Positions 1 through 5,270 of a stretch of 5,349 nucleotides of DNA are shown here, in pieces (positions within the stretch are counted from its first letter, which is position 1; each line of letters begins with the position of its first letter). The notes under the pieces were generated by a model. The model had not been told where the DNA came from, made no database searches, and saw only the letters and a program-made list of their open reading frames with translations. Position numbers and translations under genes: made by a program. Source of the DNA: Desulfobacterales bacterium (lineage in GTDB: Bacteria; Desulfobacterota; Desulfobacteria; Desulfobacterales; Desulfobacteraceae); contig JAKSBB010000582.1 in NCBI GenBank assembly GCA_022361315.1, forward strand, positions 1-5,349, read 5' to 3'.

Positions 1-1
1 A

Positions 2-1507
2 TGGCTCTCCTCCTTCAGTGCGGACATGGGCAACGGTAAATTTGACGGTGCCCATCTGGTGGCCGGTTTTGAAGAGCTCAACGCCGCCAACACCTTCTGG
101 ACAAAGCAGTATAACGTGTATTCACGGGTGGACACGGAAGAAAAACGCTTCCTGGACTTTGAACGCTGGTGGGGCGGATTTTTTCTTCTGGATCGTGAAG
201 AGATCCGGTTCATCGTCAACAACCTGTTTATCAGTGATGAACTGGAACAGGGCTACCTGAAACTCAGCAAGGGCACCCATATCAACCTGAAAAACTTTAA
301 AGATCCCATCCTGGTGTTTGCCTCAAAGGGGGACAATATCACCCCGCCCCAGCAGGCCCTGAACTGGATTACAAAAGTCTATAAGGACGTGGATGAGATC
401 AAACAGCACGGCCAGACCATCATCTACCTGCTCCACGATACCGTGGGCCACCTGGGGATTTTTGTTTCCTCCAAGATCAACCGGAAGGAACACAAGGGGA
501 TTATCGGCTGTGTGGACGCCCTGGATTTCCTGGCACCGGGACTTTACGAGATGGTCATCCGTGAGGAGGCAACCCATCCCCAGCTGGACGATTATCAGGT
601 GGAGTTTGTGGAACGGGACATGGCGGATATCCTGGCCATGGACGACGGTTTCGAAGATGAAGAGGCCTTTCACCCGGTATCTTCCATATCCAAGCTCAAC
701 GACCGCCTCTACCAGGATTATCTCAGCCCCTGGGTGAAATTATGGATGAACGACCTTTCCGCGGAATTCATCCGCCAGTCCCATCCCCTGCGGGTGCAGC
801 GTTACGGATTCTCGGACCTCAATCCAATGATGGCACCGGTGGGCCCTGCAGCTGAATTTGTAAAGCAGACCCGCACACCGGCAACGGAAACCAATGTCTT
901 CAGCCAGATGGAAAAAGCCGTATCCGGCCTCATCACGGACAGCCTGGAACTCTACCAGAAAACCCGGGACAACCTCTTCGAAACCATGTTCTACACCACC
1001 TACGGGAACCCCTGGATTAAGACCCTCTTCTATGACGACGAGCGGGAGGTCACCCCTGAAAGTACGGTGAGGGAACCTGTCCAAACCGATATGTTCAGGG
1101 ATCTGGAACACCAACTCTGGCTGAAAGCCATGAAACAGGGCGGATTTGAAGCGGCCGTCATTCGGATGAACCTTGCCGTCACCGGCGCCAACCTGGTCAT
1201 TGACATGGCAGAGTATGACGCGGCCAGGCTCGGTATGAAAACCGACCACCGCCTCAAGGCCCTGACTCCGGAACAACTCAAGCAGATCGTCAGGGATCAG
1301 GCCGCCCTGCTGGAAAAGGACAGGGAACTTGCCCTCCAGACCCTGGCAGATCTTCTCCCCGATGAGAAAGACAGGGCGCTTGCCGTGGACATTGCCCGGA
1401 GTATCGCCGACATCGAATCCGCCCGGCGGTACAAGAAAACAGCCATCCTGAAGCGAATTGAAGATATCCTGCTGCCGGATGTGGATACATTTAAGTACAG
1501 TTCCTGA
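2..1507 (+). CDS. DUF3141 (PHA-synthase-like alpha/beta hydrolase) protein, 5' truncated by window edge
   Basis: The frame is open from base 2, so about 501 C-terminal residues are visible and the start lies outside the window. ATG 26 is internal: the eight codons before it (WLSSFSAD) fit the family. The Trp-rich stretch around residues 54-63 (FERWWGGFFL) and the hydrolase core after it match DUF3141 proteins, annotated as 3-hydroxyalkanoate-synthetase-like. The catalytic Asp probably lies in the GDNITPP segment (codon 332-334) and the His in VGHLGIF (codon 449-451). The nucleophile elbow, which would show Ser or Cys, is upstream and not seen. After the hydrolase core comes a long helical, charged tail (from about base 1260) typical of the family's C-terminus. 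Members usually run to roughly 700-800 residues, so about a third is missing. The physiological substrate is not established; polymer synthesis should not be assumed. A 145-nt gap separates it from the next gene, and that gene has its own promoter. Confidence 0.85.
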   Translation, partial: WLSSFSADMGNGKFDGAHLVAGFEELNAANTFWTKQYNVYSRVDTEEKRFLDFERWWGGFFLLDREEIRFIVNNLFISDELEQGYLKLSKGTHINLKNFKDPILVFASKGDNITPPQQALNWITKVYKDVDEIKQHGQTIIYLLHDTVGHLGIFVSSKINRKEHKGIIGCVDALDFLAPGLYEMVIREEATHPQLDDYQVEFVERDMADILAMDDGFEDEEAFHPVSSISKLNDRLYQDYLSPWVKLWMNDLSAEFIRQSHPLRVQRYGFSDLNPMMAPVGPAAEFVKQTRTPATETNVFSQMEKAVSGLITDSLELYQKTRDNLFETMFYTTYGNPWIKTLFYDDEREVTPESTVREPVQTDMFRDLEHQLWLKAMKQGGFEAAVIRMNLAVTGANLVIDMAEYDAARLGMKTDHRLKALTPEQLKQIVRDQAALLEKDRELALQTLADLLPDEKDRALAVDIARSIADIESARRYKKTAILKRIEDILLPDVDTFKYSS

Positions 1508-1590
1508 CCACCGAGTCCCTTTATCTGAATTAGGTTCCCCGGTTTACACAGCAACGTATATCCCACATCTGCCTTTAGATAAAAAACTAC

Positions 1591-1619
1591 TTGACCACAA
1601 AAATAACATGCGTTATATA
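1591..1619 (+). promoter_or_regulatory. Predicted sigma70-type promoter of the TetR gene
   Basis: A -35 box TTGACC (1591-1596, five of six consensus bases) is followed after exactly 17 nt by TATATA (1614-1619, four of six). A second -10-like hexamer, TATAAA, sits at 1616-1621 with a 19-nt spacer. Transcription would begin near 1626, giving a leader of about 27 nt before the ATG at 1653. The start is supported by an AGGA ribosome binding site at 1642-1645, seven bases upstream. This promoter would drive both the regulator and the overlapping oxidoreductase gene. Confidence 0.6.
1603..1616. promoter_or_regulatory. Candidate TetR operator (ATAAC-N4-GTTAT)
   Basis: ATAAC (1603-1607) and GTTAT (1612-1616) form a perfect 5-bp inverted repeat around the four bases ATGC. 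It lies inside the spacer of the predicted promoter and touches its -10 box, where a bound dimer would block RNA polymerase. A further CGTTAT half-site recurs at 1625-1630, 14 bp (about 1.3 helical turns) from the CGTTAT at 1611-1616, near the expected transcription start. TetR regulators commonly repress their own promoters through such dyads. The site is short and AT-rich, so chance is possible; assigning it to the adjacent regulator is inference from position. Confidence 0.45.
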
Positions 1620-1652
1620 AAATTCGTTATTTAATTTACCCAGGAACAATTT

Positions 1653-2267
1653 ATGCCGCCGAAACAAACCATTACGCCGGATCGTATACTCTCCGCCGGG
1701 CTGACACTTGCCAGAAAAAGCGGGATTGACGCCCTTTCCGCCCGGGCAGTTGCCAAACAGCTCAACTGCTCCACCCAGCCCATCTATTCCTGCTTTTCCA
1801 CCATGAAGGATCTTCAGGATGCTGTGCTGAAAGAGGCCTTCACCACAGCAACAGCCACCTACCTGAGCAGTTCCGATGCCGACGATATCAGTTTCAGGGA
1901 TATCGGCATGGGCTACCTGCGCATGGCCAGAGAGGACGCCCATCTTTACGACATGTTATACGCCTTCGGCCATGCAGGGGCGAATCACTGGGTGGCTCCC
2001 GTCAAAACGGAACTGATGGTGGAGTTGATGGGCCGGGACGAACATCTGAGTTGTCTCACCCCGGAAGAACGGCTGAAGCTGTTGACCCAGATGGCGGTGT
2101 TTACCCACGGCCTGGTCATGCTGGGCCGGGTAAACCCGGATCTGGAACCGGGCTATCTTGAGGCACAACTCGATGAAATGGGCCGGATCGTCATCGGCGC
2201 CACCCTTTTGGAGAAAGGAATACCCGACCATGAAAATCCTTATCTTGAACGGCAGTCCCAAGGCTGA
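1653..2267 (+). CDS. TetR/AcrR-family transcriptional regulator
   Basis: A 204-residue protein of normal family length. The N-terminal TetR DNA-binding domain spans about residues 8-55. Its helix-turn-helix lies near 28-47 (ALSARAVAKQLNCSTQPIYS), followed by the usual F-x(4)-DL segment (FSTMKDL). The C-terminal ligand/dimerisation part (about 80-190) contains FTHGLVMLGRV, which recalls the WHG-type TetR C-terminal domains. The ligand cannot be read from sequence. ATG 1653 is chosen because AGGA lies seven bases upstream and the protein then begins just before the conserved DNA-binding domain. The 3' end overlaps the following reductase gene by 38 nt in a different frame, implying one transcript and possibly translational coupling. 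The likely role is repression of its own two-gene operon, via the palindrome in the upstream promoter, until an effector (perhaps the reductase's substrate) binds. The family call is secure; target and ligand are inferred. Confidence 0.93.
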   Translation: MPPKQTITPDRILSAGLTLARKSGIDALSARAVAKQLNCSTQPIYSCFSTMKDLQDAVLKEAFTTATATYLSSSDADDISFRDIGMGYLRMAREDAHLYDMLYAFGHAGANHWVAPVKTELMVELMGRDEHLSCLTPEERLKLLTQMAVFTHGLVMLGRVNPDLEPGYLEAQLDEMGRIVIGATLLEKGIPDHENPYLERQSQG

Positions 2268-3627
2268 CAACAGCATCACCCTCCAGCACATGCGGTTCCT
2301 TGCAAACCGGGAACCGGATATCGAGACCGAGGTGATTCCCATCGGGAAATCCATCAAATCCCTGGAGAAAAATGAAGAAAAATTTGATGCCGTCGCCGAG
2401 AAAATGCGGTCGGCAGATGCCGTTGTCTGGTCGTTTCCGGTGTACTATGCCCTGGTGCCTTCCCAGATGAAGCGCTTTATGGAACTGCTCTACGAACGCA
2501 AGGGGAAAGGATGGTTTGCGGGGAAATACACCACGGCGCTGACCACCTCCATCAACTTTTTTGATCATACGGCACACAACTATGTCCAGGCCGTATGTGA
2601 GGACCTGGGTTTTTCCTATGCAAAAGGGTACTCCGCCCATATGGATGACTTTTTCAAACCGAAGGAAAGGGACAAGCTGGCGGGGTTCTTTTCATGGTTT
2701 TTGAAAACCGTGTGGCGGGAAACGGTGCTACCGAAAAAATTTGCCGGTGATGTGCCGGAGGTGCCGGTGTTTAACCCGACTTTAGATTCAGGGCCGGCTT
2801 CGGAAAAACCGACGGGTAGTGCCGGCAACGGCAGCATCCTGTTGCTCACAGATACCACCGACCCGGACAGCAACCTCTGGAAAATGATCCGGACCTTTGA
2901 GAGGGAAAGCCACCTTCCGGTGGACATAAAAGACATCCGGGACAGCGGCATGTCCCACGGCTGCCTGGGCTGCTGCACCTGCGGATATGATAACACCTGT
3001 ATCCAGAAGGACGGATTTGCCCGTTTTTTCAACGACCATCTCAAACCTGCCGACATCATCCTGATCTGCGGCAGCATCCGGGACCATTACCTTTCCGCTC
3101 TCTGGAAGCAGTTCTTTGACAGATCCTTCTTCAACGGCCATGCCCCGGTGCTCCAGGGAAAACAACTGGGCTTCATAATCTCAGGTCCCCTGCGCCACCG
3201 GCAGAACCTCAGGGAACTGCTGGATGTTTTCGCAGACAGCTGGCATATGAAATTCCGGGGGGTGGTGACGGATGAGACTGGGGATTCCAAAGCCGTCATC
3301 CGGGAAATCCGGGACTTTTCCCGCAACCTCGAACTGGCCGGGGAAACCAATCTGGACTTTGGCGGAAGTTTTTACAGAGCCGGGGGACAGAAGCTGTTCA
3401 GAGATTTTGTTTTCAACACCTCCGCGGTGTTCACGGCGGACGACAAATTTTATAAAAAAAGCGGACTCTATGCCACCCTGCCCCAGCGGCAGTGGAAACG
3501 GCGGTTTAGAAATACCATCTTCTCCCTGATGGTGGCTGTTCCCTTTTTGCGCAGGCAGATCCACAGGGAATTCATTCCCGGGATGGTGGCCCCCTACAAA
3601 AAGAAACTTAAACGGCTTACCCGGTGA
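2230..3627 (+). CDS. Tandem flavodoxin-like NAD(P)H/FMN oxidoreductase with an Isf-type cysteine motif
   Basis: A 465-residue protein with two flavodoxin-fold units of the NADPH-dependent FMN reductase / iron-sulfur flavoprotein superfamily. Unit 1 (about 1-170) starts MKILILNGSPKADNS, an intact FMN-phosphate loop, and has the FPVYY...P..MK.F segment at 69-84, but no cysteine cluster. Unit 2 (about 200-380) opens with ILLLTDTTDPDSN, where the GSP loop is lost, but carries C245-x2-C248-x2-C251-x5-C257 (codons 2962-3000). That spacing matches the compact [4Fe-4S] motif of iron-sulfur flavoproteins, with an extra C249. A Gly/Ser/Pro-rich linker (about 183-201) joins the units. Residues 383-465 form a strongly basic tail with one short hydrophobic run (TIFSLMVAVPFL), suggestive of membrane or partner contact. 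No signal peptide is seen. ATG 2230 is chosen because AAAGGA lies about ten bases upstream and the GSP loop begins at residue 8; the in-frame ATG at 2158 would add 24 unrelated residues. Cofactor content and substrate are inferred. Confidence 0.85.
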   Translation: MKILILNGSPKADNSITLQHMRFLANREPDIETEVIPIGKSIKSLEKNEEKFDAVAEKMRSADAVVWSFPVYYALVPSQMKRFMELLYERKGKGWFAGKYTTALTTSINFFDHTAHNYVQAVCEDLGFSYAKGYSAHMDDFFKPKERDKLAGFFSWFLKTVWRETVLPKKFAGDVPEVPVFNPTLDSGPASEKPTGSAGNGSILLLTDTTDPDSNLWKMIRTFERESHLPVDIKDIRDSGMSHGCLGCCTCGYDNTCIQKDGFARFFNDHLKPADIILICGSIRDHYLSALWKQFFDRSFFNGHAPVLQGKQLGFIISGPLRHRQNLRELLDVFADSWHMKFRGVVTDETGDSKAVIREIRDFSRNLELAGETNLDFGGSFYRAGGQKLFRDFVFNTSAVFTADDKFYKKSGLYATLPQRQWKRRFRNTIFSLMVAVPFLRRQIHREFIPGMVAPYKKKLKRLTR

Positions 3628-4507
3628 TACCGGCCTGCCCCACCAGCCGGATAAAGGTTTTGAGAAAAACCGGGACCGGGTCGGTCTTCAGATGAACGGC
3701 CTGCCAGGTGAGAAACACCCCCTTGCGGGTCACCCTGACGGCCCGGACCCGGCCGCTGTCAACAAGGGAACGGACCGCCCATAGCGGCGACATGGCAAAG
3801 CCGAATCCGGCCGCCACCATCTCAACCATGGCGCCGGGGTCTTCCACCGCCATGAAACGCAGCGGCTCTATCCCTTTGGGCTTCAGGCCATTCTGATAAA
3901 AATAATTATTTTCTCTGGGCCTTGCGGAGATCAGATTTACCCCTTTGAAATCCGTCAGTTCCAGATGGTCCGCCCCGGCCAGGGGATGGTCCGGCGGCAC
4001 AATGGCCACAAATTCATCCCGAAAAAGCGGGATAACATCCACCCCTTCAGGGGATTCCGGCAGGACCGAAATCACCAGGTCATGGTCATTTTCAATCAGT
4101 TCCCGGGAGGTATCAGACGATCTGCCGATCTCTATGTCCACGTTGGGAAAAATCCCGTGAAATTCCCGCATCACCGCCGGCAGCCACCGGTAGCAGAAGA
4201 TGCACTGGGTACCCACCTTCAGCTCTCCGGTCTCTCCGCTGACCATCCGTGCAATATCCGTCTCGGTTTCTGCCAGGGAGGATAGCACGGACTCGGCCGT
4301 ATGGCGGATGCGCTCCCCTGCGGGCGTGAGCAACATCTGCTTCCGGGTCCGGAAAAAGAGGGGGGCCCCCAACCGCCCCTCCACATCCTTGAGCTGCTGA
4401 CTCAGTGCGGACTGGGACAGATGAAGGGCCTTTGCCGCCCGGGTCATGTTCCCTGCGTCCACGATTGCCCGTACCATTTTCAGATGTTTTACTTCCAGGA
4501 CATCCAC
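3617..4507 (-). CDS. LysR-family transcriptional regulator, MetR-like
   Basis: A 296-residue protein of normal LysR length. The N-terminal winged helix-turn-helix (about 5-64) reads EVKHLK...MTRAAKALHLSQSALSQQLKDVE...LF.R, and LTPAGE follows. The opening and the C-x2-C-x2-WL segment at 102-109 (CIFCYRWL) resemble E. coli MetR more than typical LysR proteins. The effector-binding domain (about 93-290) contains DHDLVISVLPE and VAIVPPDHPLAG. The start is the GTG at 4507-4505: an in-frame TAA lies two codons upstream (4513-4511), so no earlier start is possible and the next Met is residue 11, inside the DNA-binding domain. A GGGGTG tract about ten bases upstream may serve as ribosome binding site. 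The gene is divergent from the AhpD-like gene, which it probably regulates, and its stop codon lies within the end of the opposing reductase gene. No methionine gene is visible, so a homocysteine role is not supported. Confidence 0.93.
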   Translation of the reverse strand: MDVLEVKHLKMVRAIVDAGNMTRAAKALHLSQSALSQQLKDVEGRLGAPLFFRTRKQMLLTPAGERIRHTAESVLSSLAETETDIARMVSGETGELKVGTQCIFCYRWLPAVMREFHGIFPNVDIEIGRSSDTSRELIENDHDLVISVLPESPEGVDVIPLFRDEFVAIVPPDHPLAGADHLELTDFKGVNLISARPRENNYFYQNGLKPKGIEPLRFMAVEDPGAMVEMVAAGFGFAMSPLWAVRSLVDSGRVRAVRVTRKGVFLTWQAVHLKTDPVPVFLKTFIRLVGQAGITG

Positions 4508-4525
4508 GCCTTATTTCACCCCACC

Positions 4526-4540
4526 TTATCGATACGATAA
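4526..4540. promoter_or_regulatory. Candidate LysR-type operator (perfect dyad with T-N11-A)
   Basis: TTATCG-ATA-CGATAA is a perfect 6-bp inverted repeat with a 3-bp centre, and 4527-4539 fits the T-N11-A rule of LysR-type recognition sites. It sits between the divergent regulator and the AhpD-like gene, 19 bp upstream of the regulator's GTG. It would overlap the regulator's predicted -10 and transcription start, allowing autorepression, and lie near -39 of the opposite promoter, suitable for activation. Assignment to the adjacent LysR protein rests on position and symmetry. Confidence 0.6.
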
Positions 4541-4565
4541 TAACAATTAATTTTACTAATATAAA
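4537..4565 (-). promoter_or_regulatory. Predicted promoter of the LysR gene
   Basis: Read on the minus strand, TTTATA (4565-4560) is followed after 17 nt by TATTAT (4542-4537). These match four of six and five of six consensus bases. Transcription would start around 4530, inside the dyad at 4526-4540, which is the usual arrangement for an autorepressed LysR gene. AT-rich DNA produces such matches easily, so the call is tentative. Confidence 0.4.
4537..4565 (+). promoter_or_regulatory. Predicted activator-dependent promoter of the AhpD-like gene
   Basis: A -10-like TATAAA at 4560-4565 has only a poor -35 (ATAATA, 4537-4542) at 17-nt spacing. A weak -35 next to a LysR-type dyad is what an activator-dependent promoter looks like. 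The boxes occupy the same bases as the predicted regulator promoter on the other strand, so the two transcripts would compete for polymerase. TACTAA (4554-4559) is an alternative -10. The choice between them cannot be settled by eye. Confidence 0.35.
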
Positions 4566-4568
4566 ATT
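4549..4568. repeat. Second AT-rich dyad in the divergent control region
   Basis: AATTTTA (4549-4555) and TAAAATT (4562-4568) form a perfect 7-bp inverted repeat with a 6-bp spacer. Its centre lies about 25 bp from the centre of the T-N11-A dyad, roughly two and a half helical turns, and covers the -10 side of the AhpD-like promoter. It could be a second contact site for the regulator tetramer or merely a consequence of AT-richness. Confidence 0.3.
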
Positions 4569-4615
4569 CCCCGTTAAAGTGCAAGCATCTTCCACCCAAA
4601 CCCAAAGGAGGCACC

Positions 4616-5158
4616 ATGCCGAGAATCACACCAGTCACACCGGAAACCGCAGAAGGAAGCGTCAAAGAAGGATACGAGATGTTTCAGAAACGTTTCGGCA
4701 TCATCCCGGAACCCATCCGGATGCTCAGCGTCAGCCCGGAACTGTTTGATATCCAGCTGGCCCGCAGCAGTTATTTTGCCACCCGATCCAACCTGAGCTT
4801 CAGCCTGCTTGCTCACATCCGGTATATGGCTGCCCGCCAGCTGGACTACAGCTTCTGCACGGATTTAAACCGGGCCCTTCTTGAAAAACAAGGGATGACG
4901 GAAGCGGATTTCAAAGCCATGGAGGCCGATCCGTCCCAATCCCTTCTGGAAGAAAACGAGGGGGCCATGCTCGCCTTTGTGGTCAAGGCCATGAAGGCCC
5001 CGGCATCCGTAACGAACGCGGATGTAGACACCCTGAGAGAATACGGCTGGACCGACAGGGATATGGTGGATGCCATGGCCCAGGGTGTCAGCATGATCGA
5101 CCATGCCATCATGATGCAGGTGTTTGATATGAGTCCCCATTGTCTGATGGAGAATTGA
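4616..5158 (+). CDS. AhpD/carboxymuconolactone-decarboxylase-family protein with a degenerate redox motif
   Basis: A 180-residue protein of the usual length for AhpD-like members of the carboxymuconolactone decarboxylase superfamily. The start MPRITPVTPETA and the all-helical pattern, including QGMTEADFKAM (92-102) and EYGWTDRDMVDAMAQG (142-157), fit this family. In AhpD-like proteins the core is C-x2-C-x3-H, forming a peroxidase-linked disulfide site. Here the aligned positions are Y78, C81 and N85 (DYSFCTDLN), with eight residues from N85 to the conserved Gly as in intact members. The expected glutamate 15 residues before C81 is also absent. One cysteine remains, so classical disulfide-based AhpD chemistry is unlikely; a binding, decarboxylase-like or altered redox role is possible. 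C176 near the C-terminus is the only other cysteine. A strong AAAGGAGG ribosome binding site (4604-4611) sits four bases before the ATG and fixes the start. Divergent transcription from a LysR gene suggests it is that regulator's target. Confidence 0.85.
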   Translation: MPRITPVTPETAEGSVKEGYEMFQKRFGIIPEPIRMLSVSPELFDIQLARSSYFATRSNLSFSLLAHIRYMAARQLDYSFCTDLNRALLEKQGMTEADFKAMEADPSQSLLEENEGAMLAFVVKAMKAPASVTNADVDTLREYGWTDRDMVDAMAQGVSMIDHAIMMQVFDMSPHCLMEN

Positions 5159-5180
5159 TCCACGCTAAAAAAAGTATAGA

Positions 5181-5192
5181 CAACCCGGGTTG
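5181..5192. repeat. Perfect 12-bp palindrome CAACCCGGGTTG
   Basis: Every base of 5181-5192 is part of a perfect dyad with no spacer. It lies 22 bp after the AhpD-like stop codon and just upstream of the larger inverted repeat. Without a loop it is a poor RNA hairpin and no T-run follows it on the plus strand, so a protein-binding site or the tip of a mobile element is more likely than a terminator. Confidence 0.55.
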
Positions 5193-5199
5193 AAGTTGA

Positions 5200-5264
5200 T
5201 ACCCTTACTATGCGGAATTTTGTGAGACTTCACCGATTCATGAGATTTTACCATAGAAAGGGTA
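5200..5264 (+). promoter_or_regulatory. Potential Shine-Dalgarno-sequestering RNA leader (13-bp inverted repeat)
   Basis: The left arm at 5200-5212 (TACCCTTACTATG) pairs with the right arm at 5252-5264 (CATAGAAAGGGTA) at 12 of 13 positions; only A5207/A5257 fails. The 39-nt loop can hold an inner hairpin of GAAT/ATTC (5215-5218 with 5236-5239) and GTGA/TCAC (5222-5225 with 5230-5233) capped by GACT. The right arm contains AAAGGG (5257-5262), the likely ribosome binding site for the ATG at 5271, so the closed helix would hide it. The pairing is read directly; the regulatory role is inferred. Confidence 0.5.
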
Positions 5265-5270
5265 GCAATA

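Larger units (their letters stand above)
5159..5270. other. AT-richer intergenic leader region with palindrome and inverted repeat
   Basis: This 112-bp gap is visibly lower in GC than the genes before it. It contains a run of seven A (5167-5173), a perfect 12-bp palindrome and a long imperfect inverted repeat that reaches the next ribosome binding site. No intrinsic terminator follows the AhpD-like gene, so transcripts from it may run into the last gene. No convincing promoter was found: TTGATA (5196-5201) lacks a -10 at proper distance, and TACTAT (5206-5211) lacks a -35. Confidence 0.6.

Noticed and set aside
740..1276. Long open frame on the minus strand (178 codons) inside the DUF3141 gene.
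   Set aside because: It is antisense to clearly conserved coding sequence and its translation shows no recognisable domain; typical of GC-rich shadow frames.
1520..1583. Inverted repeat TTTATCT (1520-1526) and AGATAAA (1577-1583) followed by A-rich DNA, considered as a terminator for the DUF3141 gene.
   Set aside because: The stem is only 7 AT-rich pairs with a 50-nt loop and no T-run on the plus strand.
2158..2229. An earlier ATG for the reductase at 2158, adding 24 residues.
   Set aside because: The extra residues are unlike the family, they would deepen the overlap with the TetR gene to 110 nt, and the FMN loop normally begins near the N-terminus.
3621..3671. Small hairpins CCGGT-GAT-ACCGG (3621-3633) and GGTTTT-GAGA-AAAACC (3656-3671) at the convergent junction, considered as a bidirectional terminator.
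   Set aside because: Short stems without a T-tract on either side; both lie in or next to coding sequence, so evidence for termination is poor.
4508..4615. Search for the classical MetR site TGAA-N5-TTCA in the divergent region.
   Set aside because: No such site was found by eye; the dyad present is of a different sequence, so methionine regulation is not supported.
5181..5192. The CAACCCGGGTTG palindrome as terminator for the AhpD-like gene.
   Set aside because: It has no loop and no T-run after it. The A-run precedes it and is separated by seven bases, so a minus-strand terminator is also weak, and no minus-strand gene is visible there.
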